Of a DNA stretch of 64,000 nt, positions 11,371 through 21,187 are shown in pieces (the stretch's first letter is position 1; every line of letters begins with the position of its first letter). The notes beneath the pieces were generated by a model. It searched no databases. It was not told the DNA's origin and worked only from the letters and a program-made list of their open reading frames with translations. The position numbers and the translations under genes were made by a program. The stretch lies in assembly GCA_012064385.1 (NCBI GenBank), contig QRDG01000132.1, positions 670,962 to 734,961 on the forward strand. The letters run 5' to 3'. This stretch comes from Puccinellia tenuiflora (lineage: Eukaryota; Streptophyta; Magnoliopsida; Poales; Poaceae).

Positions 11371-13627
11371 ATGTCGTTTAGAGGATTAATGCACGATTCC
11401 ATGTTTATATTCAATGGCACAAATTTTAATGTTTGGAAAACTCATATGCTTAGTCACTTACGGGTCTTGGACCCCAATATTGAGTATATCTTAGATATAG
11501 GTTTTTCTCCTCCAAAGGATTACGAAAGTACGACTTTAGAGGATGAGAAAAACTTATATCTAGATGCTCTAGCTTCTAATGAGTTCTGCAAATTTGTAAG
11601 TGTTGTAGTTGTCGAGTCAATCATGCCTCTCCGGGACGCTCATGAACTTTGGACCAAGCTTCAAGAAAAATATGGAGTGTCCAACTCTATTGAGGATGAT
11701 TGTTCTCCCTTCACCTCCGACCGTGACGAGCTCTCGTCTTTGTCTACTTCACCAAAATGTGGTAAGCCACAAATCAATGTGATGGTGAGTAGTGATAGGT
11801 TTTGCAATATTGATAGTGAGCTCATTTTTGATGATCTTTTATCTCTATCTTGTTGCAATGCCTCATCTTTGGATTCAAACTCTTCTAGCACTCCAAATGT
11901 CATACATGCTAGTGTTGATAGTCCTTGCATATCATCCAAAAATTGCTTAGATAAATCTCTTGATGATATGCTTGCTTTATCTTGTTCCCTTGATAAAAAT
12001 GCTTGTGTTCCCTCTAACTTTTGTATGAACAATAATGTAGAGGAAACCCAATCAACTATGGAATGAGATGTGAACTTGAGTAGTTCAAAAATTAATTGTT
12101 CTTCTTCATCCATCACTCATTGCCTTATGGCTAAATCTTCTAGTAGTGATGATAATAATAATGATGAAGAAGATGATATGGAAAAGGTTAATGCTCTCCT
12201 TCAAAATAAAGGTCTAATAATTCTTAAAGCCCTTCCTAACAATAAAAATGCTCAAGCTATCCTCTTTGAAATTATGGAAACTCTAATTGAGCGCGGGGAA
12301 ACTATTGAGGCCTTGGAAGCAAGCCTTGAAGAGAAGGGTAAGATCGAAAGAGATGATGCTATGGAGAAGGCATCGTTAGAAGATGCTCTTGAGGAAGAGC
12401 AAGAGACTCGGGCTTCTCTAGAGGAGAAACTAGAATCTATCGAGGAGTCTCATAATGATATAATTGCTAAAATCATTAAAGAACGTGACCATGCTCATGC
12501 TAAATATAAAGTCACGAAAAATGAAAAATGCTAGATTAAATGATGAGCTTGCCAAGTTGACTTCTTCTATTCCTAATGTAAATGATGCTTGTGGTACTAA
12601 CTCTATTTTTTGTGAAGCATCTATGTCAACGGAGAATGTTGAGCTAAGGGCTCAACTTGAGTCGCTAACTAGCAAGTATAGGAAGTTGGAAGAAAGTCAT
12701 AAAAAACTATCTAGCTCTAATGATGATCTTCTAGCATCCTATGCTAGTCTAAAGTTAGCTCATGAGGCCATCGCTTCAAAGGTAACATCTAGTGAGTCTC
12801 ATGTGGATAATAGCACAACCGTAACCAAAAATGCTATATTGCCATGTGCTAGTCCTAGTAGTTCATCCACTCGTAACATTGGCACATCTTGTTATGAATT
12901 ACTTGCTTTGCCTTGTTGCTCTAACAATGATGCATCTACATCCTCTAGTACTTGTGTTGTCACTAACCATGTAGAGAAAAGAGGAGAGCTCAAGGCCCAA
13001 GTCACTTCTTTGAAGAAAGTCTTGGAAAAGCTTCATGAGGGGAAGAGGGCACTTGACAACATGTTGAGTGTGCAACAATCCCCAAATGACAAGAGTGGAC
13101 TTGGATTCAACTCCAACAACAAGAACAAGTCCAAGATTGATAAGAAGAAGGGCCAAGTTCAAGTGAAGAATCCGGCCAAGATCATTTGCTTCAAGTGCAA
13201 GGTTGAAGGGCACCACGTTCGGGATTGCCCAATGAAGAAGAAGCCTCTTAGTGAGAAGCAACAAGGGAAGAGGCCTCTTGTTCAATCTCGTGCTCAACCA
13301 CGAGTTGAACAACGGCCACCTCCTAAGAAGACTCAAGCCAATGCGTCTCAAGTTAAGGAGCCTAGGAAGAAGAAAGAAAAGAGTCGGTGTTGCTACCTTT
13401 GCCGTGGCAAAGGTCATTTTGCTTCTTCTTGCACTAACGGTACCTCATCCAACCCTATCATAGTTGATGATGTTTATTCACTTAGAAAGGATAGAGTTGG
13501 CAATGTGTTTGCCAAGTATGTGGGAGCTCAAAGTGGTGTCAAGAAAAGCACCATTTGGGTTCCCAAGCCTATTGTGACTAACCTCTTAGGACCCAACTTG
13601 GTTGGGGACCAACAAGCTTCAACTTGA
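11371..13627 (+). pseudogene. Sirevirus gag, broken by a stop and a frameshift
   Basis: The start at 11371 lies 40 bp after the PBS. The first part (11371-12066) has FIFNGTNFNVWKTHMLSHL and HELWTKLQEKYG, matching Copia gag N-terminal and UBN2 patterns. A TGA at 12064-12066 interrupts the frame, which resumes at once and carries an acidic, coiled-coil-like stretch rich in E and L (about 12280-12500). A frameshift near 12500-12530 moves the frame to the one ending at 13627. That last part has two CX2CX4HX4C zinc knuckles, CFKCKVEGHHVRDC (about 13187) and CYLCRGKGHFASSC (about 13388), for RNA binding. Gag would form the RNA-packaging particle. It ends without running into pol. Recent decay is likely because only two clear breaks are seen. 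Confidence 0.85.
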
Positions 13628-14273
13628 TCAATAGGTGTTAGTGGAGGACATTGGTGACTTGGCTATCATTTGAATAATTAAGGGATCTTCATGGTTATAA
13701 TTCATCAAGCCAAGTCAATTGGATTTTCACATATCTACCTCATACCCAATGCTTCCTCCTTGCGGTAACATGTACTTAATTCATATATACGTTGAAAGTT
13801 GCTTGCTCCCTTGCATGTGTTAGTTTTGTTCCTAGCATGTGCTTGTATATGATATGCTACTTTGTCTTGTTATTCAAGGTTGTGTATGCTAGTTGTGTAA
13901 CTTGTGTGTTGAGCTTTATTGAATCTTGTGTGGATTTCATTTGGCTCTTTGAGATATTAATGGACTATCCCATTTTGGGGGAGTGATGTGCTTTGTGCAC
14001 CTCACAAACCGAAAATGCGTGTACATGAGGCACACCACCTAGTATTGATATTTCAATATTATCTAGCTACTATGTGGTATGTCATATTCATGAGAAATTC
14101 AAATTCTACAATGTCCATTAATTTCTCTAGTTGGTTTTATTTGCCTTTTGCTTAGTTAAAATGAATTATCACATTATGGGGGAGTAATAAGCTATGTGCA
14201 TATTACAATCCCACAAAAATGTGAACATTTGAAGTTTGCCACTTAGAGTTGATATTGTAAATTATCTTATTCC
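13628..14273 (+). other. Sirevirus non-coding interior with PPT-like tracts
   Basis: No coding frame of note. Two PPT-like motifs are present: TTTTGGGGGAG (13973-13983) and TTATGGGGGAG (14174-14184). Both resemble the true PPT next to the 3' LTR. Pol genes would normally occupy this position in an autonomous element. Confidence 0.7.
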
Positions 14274-16812
14274 TTTTTCGAGAGTACGCCAAAACGGCGT
14301 ACTAGACTTTTATAGAAGGCAGAAAGTTGTACAGTATTACAAGCTGCTGCTACTTTTGGGTACAAAAGAAAAACAGCAGGGATCTCCTACTCCTAGAACC
14401 CTAAAGCCTACTCTCGCGTCATGGTTGCTCTCCCTCCAATTCCCGCGCGCTGCCAGATCTTGAATTCATCCACAATTCTGTCCACCAGAACTGTCACTGA
14501 GTATTGCTGGCCTACATTGTTGAAGAGTCTGGCGTTGCGTTGTTTCCATAGACTCCATGCGATGAGAATTACAAAGGCGTCAAAACTTTTCCTATTCTTC
14601 TTTTCACATCTCTTCCGAGTGCTCACCCACCATTCCTCCAACGTATCAGTCGCTTCCGGCTCCCCATCCTGCATACCAGCCGCCCTGAAGCATCGGAACC
14701 AGGTTTCTCTCGCATACACGCATTGTGTGGTGACATGCTCAATTGTATCTGTCTCCTGTAGGCATGTGTAGCATGCGCTCAACTCCTCCTGCAGCCCATG
14801 TCGCACGCGGCGATCCGACGTCCAGACCCGATGCTGCACCGCAAGCCAGCAAAATATTTTGCATTTCATTGGGGCTGCCGATTTCCAAATGCAGTTGGCA
14901 GCCGCAAATCTACACCTCCCTTGGCACAGCATCCAGTAGGCCGAACTCGCCGTGTATTGCTGCCCCCTCGCCCAGGGCCAGATGAGTTTGTCCTGCGCCA
15001 TTGTGTTTCGCTGGACGTTGTTCACACAGTCCCGGAGCCGGGTGCATTGCTGTATGCCTTCCACGCCAAGTTGTCCATCTATATCCAGCATCCAACTGTT
15101 CTCCTGCATTGCGTCGAACACAGATCTGCAGTTCTTCCGACGCGTACTCACCATCATGGTAACCAGGGGTGCGATCTGGTCAGCAGAGTAACCATCAATC
15201 CATCTGTCTCTCCAAAAAAGGATAGAGCTCCCCCTCCCTGTCTCGAATCTGATCAAGCTGTTGAAAGCGCGTGTGCTGTCCTCGTCCTTCAACATCGGTA
15301 GACCCTGCCAAGGTCTACTAGGATCTGTCCTCTTGAGCCATTCCCATCGTAGCCTCGGTGCCAAGCCCTGAAGTCTGAGATTTTTCACTCCCAGCCCTCC
15401 GTAGCACTCAGGCCGGCAGATTTGTTCCCAAGCCACCAGACATTGCCCGCCGTTAACCTTCTCCTTCCCTGCCCAGAAAAAGGCCCTCATCCATTTGTCC
15501 AGTTCCTCAAGGAGCCACACCGGGGCCTCTGCGATCAGCAGATGATGGATGGGCCTCGCCGTGATTACCGCTTTGATCAACATCAACCTTCCTTCCTTAG
15601 TGATCCATCCCCTCTGCCATGCCGGGATAAGCTTCAAAGCCGCATCAAGAATTGGCTGCCATTCAGCTTTCGTCAGGGGGCGCAACGCCAGTTGCAACCC
15701 AAGATACTTTATTGGGAAGGACTCGATGCGACATCCAAGAATATTCCTGACCCTTCCTTCCTCACGGGCGTTGCTTCGAATCAAGGTAGCTGTGGACTTG
15801 TTGTAGTTGATTTCCAGCCCAGAAGCCTCCGCAAATAGATTCAGGATCTGCCTAATCGCTAGCAAGTCTGCTGTGAAAGGTTTCACGAAAAGGACCACGT
15901 CATCCGCAAACACCGAGATCCTTTGCATGGGATTGATGCCGGCGAGTGAGCACAACATGTTGTCGTCCACCGCCCTCGATATGAGCATAGTCATCACCTC
16001 CATCGCCATAACGAAGAACAGTGGGGAGCTGGGATCTCCCTGGCGCAACCCCCTACCGTGATAAATTCGCTTTCCTGGAACTCCGTTAACCATCACCTTG
16101 GAGCTGGCAGTATATAGCATCAGCGCAACCCATCGAGTCCAGGTATCACTGAACCCCAGCCTCTTCAGGACCTCGAACAAAAAGGCCCAGGACAGCGAGT
16201 CAAAAGCACGCGAAATGTCCAACTTTAAGAGCACACCTGACTGCCGCCTTGCATTAATCTTTCTCGCCACCTGCCTAACCAAGATGAAGTTGTCATGCAA
16301 ACTTCTCCCTTTGATAAATGCTGACTGATTCGAGCTCACAAGCTCTGCCATCCTTGGACTCAATCTATTTGCCAAGATTTTTGAAAAGAGCTTTGCAAAA
16401 CTATGCACAAGACTAATTGGCCTGAAGTCTCTTACCTCCACGGCGTCCGGCTTCTTGGGTATTAGCGTAATGAGAGCTCTGTTCAGCTTCCCAAAGCCAC
16501 GCCCATCTCCCACGTACAACTTCAGAATTGCGGCCATAATGTCATTCTTGATCACCGGCCAAGCTAGCTGATAGAAAGCACCCCCAAAGCCATCTGGACC
16601 AGGCGCACGGTCCGCTGGCAACTCCTTGATGGTGTTCCACACTTCCTCCTCCGTGAAAATCGAGTCTAGTCCCCGCAGGTCGTGTTGCGGCAGCCCCAGA
16701 TGGTCTAGATTCAGAGTGTGTTCTCTATTCTGGATTTTCCCCAGAATATCATTGTACGCTTGGTAAAAGCAAGCTTCCTTGTGGCATGTTTGCTCAAACA
16801 AGTTCTAATTTT
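14274..16812 (-). mobile_element. 5'-truncated LINE inserted antisense
   Basis: A LINE-type reverse transcriptase runs on the minus strand inside the plus-strand Sirevirus. The left edge (plus-strand CCTTTTTCGAGAGTACGCC) is the LINE 3' end with a short A-rich tail on the minus strand. The GGCGTAC inverted pair near 14285-14300 is typical of Triticeae LINE 3' ends. The endonuclease half is missing, as expected from incomplete target-primed reverse transcription. A weak candidate target duplication is TCTTATTCCTTTT (left) against TCTAATTTTCCTTTT (right); it is not exact. Confidence 0.8.
14408..16801 (-). CDS. LINE ORF2 C-terminal part: reverse transcriptase and zf-RVT
   Basis: An open frame of 797 codons. 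Order: the RT finger with RAPGPDGFGGAFY (about residue 80), RPISLVHSFAKLFSKILANR, SAFIKGRSLHDNFILVRQ, LKLDISRAFDSLSWAFLFEV, then GLRQGDPSSPLFF and the palm motif FADDVVLF (about residue 295), with both aspartates intact. The thumb region follows (IKYLGLQL, about residue 365). Near the C-terminus comes a zf-RVT region with CIWKSAAPMKCKIFCWLA and a Cys/His-rich tail. The enzyme copies LINE RNA at nicked chromosomal DNA. The apurinic endonuclease domain and ORF1 are absent, so the copy cannot move alone even though this frame has no stop. The first methionine is only the first one in the surviving fragment, not a native start. The long intact frame suggests fairly recent insertion. Confidence 0.88.
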   Translation of the reverse strand: MFEQTCHKEACFYQAYNDILGKIQNREHTLNLDHLGLPQHDLRGLDSIFTEEEVWNTIKELPADRAPGPDGFGGAFYQLAWPVIKNDIMAAILKLYVGDGRGFGKLNRALITLIPKKPDAVEVRDFRPISLVHSFAKLFSKILANRLSPRMAELVSSNQSAFIKGRSLHDNFILVRQVARKINARRQSGVLLKLDISRAFDSLSWAFLFEVLKRLGFSDTWTRWVALMLYTASSKVMVNGVPGKRIYHGRGLRQGDPSSPLFFVMAMEVMTMLISRAVDDNMLCSLAGINPMQRISVFADDVVLFVKPFTADLLAIRQILNLFAEASGLEINYNKSTATLIRSNAREEGRVRNILGCRIESFPIKYLGLQLALRPLTKAEWQPILDAALKLIPAWQRGWITKEGRLMLIKAVITARPIHHLLIAEAPVWLLEELDKWMRAFFWAGKEKVNGGQCLVAWEQICRPECYGGLGVKNLRLQGLAPRLRWEWLKRTDPSRPWQGLPMLKDEDSTRAFNSLIRFETGRGSSILFWRDRWIDGYSADQIAPLVTMMVSTRRKNCRSVFDAMQENSWMLDIDGQLGVEGIQQCTRLRDCVNNVQRNTMAQDKLIWPWARGQQYTASSAYWMLCQGRCRFAAANCIWKSAAPMKCKIFCWLAVQHRVWTSDRRVRHGLQEELSACYTCLQETDTIEHVTTQCVYARETWFRCFRAAGMQDGEPEATDTLEEWWVSTRKRCEKKNRKSFDAFVILIAWSLWKQRNARLFNNVGQQYSVTVLVDRIVDEFKIWQRAGIGGRATMTRE

Positions 16813-19476
16813 CCTTTTGGTTATTCTTTGGCTCTTGTTTGTGTGAGTTTACTTGGTGTGGTTTTTCTCTAATATGCATTCCTATATATTTTCGGAGAAA
16901 CCATTTGTTTCATCTTATTTTAACCATGGCTTTGCCGGTTGGTTCGAATAATTGAAACTACCAACAAACCTTTTTCAAAATGGCATTTTATTTCTTATCT
17001 CTTGCCATATGCTTATTTGTTGTGAAGTTGGTCTTTAACATCATTCCTTTATACCACCGAGAAATATCTCTATATATACTCCTTGTCCATGACAAGTGAT
17101 ACTAGTAATTGTGGTGGATTTTGTAGATCATCTTCACACTGGCTCTTGCTTTTAATTGCCCTATTTTTTTCCTTCTTTGCCTCTTGCAAGGATCCTATTT
17201 TTCAATCGGTAGTGTTTAGTGTTATAGATAAAATATGGAGAGTAATGATCCCTTGTGTGTGCATTTTGTATTCAAATGCAAATATCTAAGATAATGCATT
17301 AATCTTGGGGCAGCATTCCTTTTTATTTAGGACACTATTCTATCTATCAATATTTGATCCTTTCAATTGGCATTTGATTCTTTATCTTACGTTTTGGTAC
17401 CTTCAATTGGTATTAATTGGAATTTAATATCTCCTCCATAGATATTTGTTCCAATTAATATTTATTGTGGGAGTTTTGATACCTTATTGCTTTATCTTAC
17501 TTTACTTGATTCCGGTCAAGTATTATCCTTTTCTTGGTATCTTTTCTCCTAGTGGTATCTTATTTTTAATTGGTGTCTTATCTCTCATGTGTTGTTTGAT
17601 TTGATTCCTATTAATATCACACTTCATGTGTTGATGTGTTTTGGAATCAATCATATGTTGATTTGATTTTTCCTCAATCATGTGTTGATTTGGATTTTGA
17701 TATAATTTGGACAATCTTTTTGTGTCACACCTTGGTGTGCTCACTTATTGGTTTACTTGGTGTTTTTGTCCAAATTGTATCTCTCTTGGTTCTCGTAAGT
17801 TTATGCATGCATTTTCTCTAATATATATATTATATGGCATGTTTGTCTTTCTAGTTCCAATATATAGGGGATACTCCACCGAATCCTAAACCGGCTAAGA
17901 TGTGCATGAAATTCAATTTCATATCTATATGCACCTATTTAAGTGGAGTATGTCCTATATATTGTAGTTGATCTAAATACTATGGGACCCAATGAGTTTG
18001 GGAACCATTTTGTACTCTAATTTTGTTTTAGGTACAATGGAGATGCATTGGATGCTTGCCTCATTCATAAGGAAGGTGTTCTCACCATGTGATTATCGGA
18101 GTCAAGCTTTGATGACAAACAAACTCTCATCAGCTTCATCACCAATGTCATATCGGTAACAAGTATCTATCCCATGCATACCTTTTTAGTATCCAACCTT
18201 GTGTAGGTTGCCTCTTGGCATGAAAGTTTTTATATGCAATTGTTGTGGTTTTGGCCTATTTCCTTCACTTAATATATCTTTGTAATATGTGTGATGAATT
18301 TGCAAAAACCTTTTCTTCAATTGATATTATTTCTTTGTGATAGTTGTTGCCTATCTCAAAGCATCTTCACTATCTCTTGTTCCCTTAGTGATATGTGTGA
18401 TGCATTTGATATATTTGAAGTTCATTTATATACAATGAGATAAATTTGAGCTATGTGCTATGCTTTTAAGCAACAATCTCGTTTGTATATTTATGACTTC
18501 CTTTTGGATACCTTGTTCTCTTTTTCCCGAACCATTTCGTATGTATATGTTTCTTTGCGGATGTATATCTTCAATGGTTTGTCTAATTAGAAACCTATAC
18601 ATATGAGAGAGGTCACCTTTTAGTTGGTATCTTAATTCTTTTGAGCTACCTTGTTTTTATCTATAATTCTTTGGTGGCTCCAACTTTGTCTCATGAGTGC
18701 TTGTCTTATTTTTATTGGTATCTTTACACACTCATGTATTTCTTGAAGATCTTTTACCTCATGCTTACCATGGTGAGCATGTTGAATTTTACAGGCTAAA
18801 TGATCTCACTAGCTTTTGGCATTTTCAATTGGTTTTAGTTTCCAATTGGTATCCCTAAGCTTGTGAACATATTTCTCTATAAAGATCTTTTTATCTCGGT
18901 TGGGCCTATCTTATGATGAATTTTTGAAAATTGGTATCTCCTTATGGCTCAACCACATCTTTGGTGCAAGTGCTATGATTTGCTTTTGCATTATGCACTA
19001 TTGCACTTGTTGCGTGTTCTAGATGATTTTGGGGGAGCGAGGATGCCATATTTGTGCACTCCTCATTTGTGTATGAACATTGGGGAGCTTCTCCGGTTTT
19101 ATTTAGAACTCTCGCTTTGGATCGTTTCGATTGTTTTTCTCCTTTGTGGAGATGTTTAAAATGATTTCATCCTTTTGCAATCTTTTGATCCTCAATATAG
19201 TTTGATTTCCTCTAATTTTTCGTTAAAAAGGGATTATCATCACCTTTATGGAGGAACTCATATTATATTGGCTCTCTAATTTTTTCTTCCCATTTCGGCA
19301 ATCGATGCCAATGGGGGAGAAGTTTAGAGGGTTTAAGGGAATTTGGGTTTTATGCTTTTGTTGCATTTGCCACACATGCGCTTGCATCCTTGCTCGTTTG
19401 TCTTGCGAGGATGCTTTATTCATTATATAAACCCTCTTAATAAGGGATTGTCATAAATTACCAAAATGGGGGAGAT
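16813..19476 (+). other. Sirevirus 3' non-coding interior
   Basis: T-rich sequence with many TTGGTATCTT-type short repeats and no convincing protein. PPT-like motifs lie at 19026-19036 (ATTTTGGGGGAG region) and 19309-19319 (CAATGGGGGAG). Small open frames here are short and lack family signatures. Confidence 0.65.
19462..19476 (+). promoter_or_regulatory. Sirevirus polypurine tract
   Basis: CAAAATGGGGGAGAT ends where the 3' LTR starts (TGAAAG at 19477). It is the plus-strand priming site and the last of five similar GGGGGAG tracts in the interior. Confidence 0.8.
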
Positions 19477-19757
19477 TGAAAGTGCATGGTTGCCCCCATG
19501 CATGGTTTTGGTAATTAATGACAATCTCTATGGACTAATGTTTGCATTGAGCTATATTCATAGGTGTGTCCTTTTGAGTTGCTTGATCTCCATTTGTTGG
19601 AGTCAAGGCTAAGGGAAGAAAAGTCTGTGTTGATCAAGGCTAAGTGCGAGGGAAGAAAAGTTTGTGTTGATCAAGGCTAAGTGCGTGTTGATCAACACTC
19701 AAGTCCAAGTGAAGATATGCCGATGAGGTGCTTCTCCCATCTTGGTGTATGGGGGAG
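19477..19757 (+). repeat. Sirevirus 3' LTR, first 281 bp only
   Basis: Matches 8877-9117 except for scattered changes and an extra 37-bp unit: GGGAAGAAAAGTCTGTG... at 19613-19649 is repeated at 19650-19686, where the 5' LTR has a single copy. The LTR stops at 19757, where a Gypsy LTR begins. The rest of this LTR does not reappear beyond the Gypsy element. Confidence 0.85.
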
Positions 19758-21187
19758 TGATAACCCCCAAGAGCAGGGGATCACTGTAGCACCTCTCAAT
19801 GTGGAAGTAGGGTATCGATCCGCAGGAGCAAGAAGGAAAAGTTATCTATTCCCTACAACTAAAGTGTCACAAGTTTTAGTTGATTATGCACTAAACAAGT
19901 TTAAGGAACAAGATGGTTGACTTAATGGATGGAGGTTTAATGTAACAAAACAAAAATGTAAAAGTGTCCTAATCCTCTTCAATGCAAGAGAACAAGACAA
20001 AGGTGTAAACGGTGTTTGGAAAAAAGGCCTAGGGATCATACTTTCACTAGTGGACACTCTCAACAATAATAATATAATTGAATACATAGATATTTCCTCT
20101 TCACTATGCTACCCCGAACTATCCTCTGGTTGGATAACGAACACCAATCCAATGTGTAGGGCTACAAAAAGCACACCTTAAAGTTGCATTCCACATCTAG
20201 GGACACTTCATGCTTGTCACTATCCGCATCCAAAGATAGTACTAACAAACACCACAATATCATAGAGACATCCAACACAAATAATAACTCATGATAAGTA
20301 TTCATGTAATCTTTAGCCTAAGAGCCACACACGGTGCACACACTGTCAACTTCACACCATGGGACAAAGGTGACTCCGGAAATCACATCAATAAAACCAC
20401 TTGAGCAGCATAATTCATAAGATGATGAAGAGTAACATCTATGGATTCAACTAGATTACAAAGCTCATGGTCACATAAAGATCACACCATGGGAGAGAGA
20501 GATAAACCACATAGCTACCGGCATGAGCCCTCAGCCCCGAGGGAGACTACTCCCTCCTCATCATGGAGACGGTGGAGATGTCGTTGGGGGAGATGGAGAT
20601 GATCTTGCTGTAGATGTTGATGATGAACACGCCGGAGGGAGTGGAGCCATCCGGAGGTGGATTCCGGCGGCGTTTCCCCCCTCCGATCTTCTCCGGTGGC
20701 AGCCTTCTGCCTCTCTGTTTCTGGTTTTCTGTTTCTCCGCCGCCTCCTTCTGGAAAACATCGGGGGACTATATTTATAGTCGTTTTTAGGTCACGAGGAA
20801 GCTTCGGGAAGAAGGATCGTCGCAAACAGAGCCACGAGGCCCAAAAGAGGTGGGCCCACGCTGGCCGGGTGCAGGGGCCGCGTGGGGCACCCTCTTTTGG
20901 CCCTCCGGCCTCCGTTTGCTTGCTTCCTTCGCTCTGAGGTCTTCCTCCTTCTAAAAAAATGATCCCCGTAAATTTGCAGCTCATTATGACGTCGTTAAGC
21001 CCCTGAAATAAATAAGGAAAGAAATAAGGGTTTTCTGCCTGCGCAGGATTAATTCCATAAAAAGGGGAAATCATTATTAATTACCAAAAATCATTAAATA
21101 ACAGTAATATACCCCTTATATGATGCAAATATGAATGGAATACAAGTATTATAGTGCAAAGTTCATGTATGCATTTTACATGCATCA
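19758..21187 (-). repeat. Gypsy 3' LTR (1,430 bp)
   Basis: Runs from TGATAACCCCC (19758) to TGCATCA (21187) on the plus strand and matches 25051-26480 over its whole length. A minus-strand TATA-like TATAAATA (20771-20778) marks the promoter. Frames at 20515-21074 are shadows of the LTR leader. Confidence 0.88.

Larger units (their letters stand above)
8877..19757 (+). mobile_element. Gag-only Sirevirus (Maximus-like Copia), 3' LTR truncated
   Basis: Two copies of the same LTR start (TGAAAGTGCATGGTTGCCCC) lie at 8877 and 19477 in direct orientation. The first LTR is complete (8877-11316), with terminal TGAAAG...CTTTCA. It is followed by a tRNA-Met-type PBS, a gag with two CCHC knuckles and a coiled-coil-like acidic region, several GGGGGAG tracts and a PPT at 19466. 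These are the hallmarks of the Sirevirus branch of Ty1/Copia. No protease, integrase, RT or RNase H is visible, so it would depend on pol from a relative. A LINE lies inside (14274-16812). Only the first 281 bp of the 3' LTR remain. Confidence 0.85.

Noticed and set aside
14421..16328. Plus-strand frames opposite the LINE
   Set aside because: Shadows of the minus-strand reverse transcriptase, which has clear catalytic motifs.
20515..21074. Frames within the Gypsy LTR (also at 25823-26367 and 50380-50800)
   Set aside because: They recur in each copy of the LTR, lack domains and change frame between copies; LTR leader sequence.
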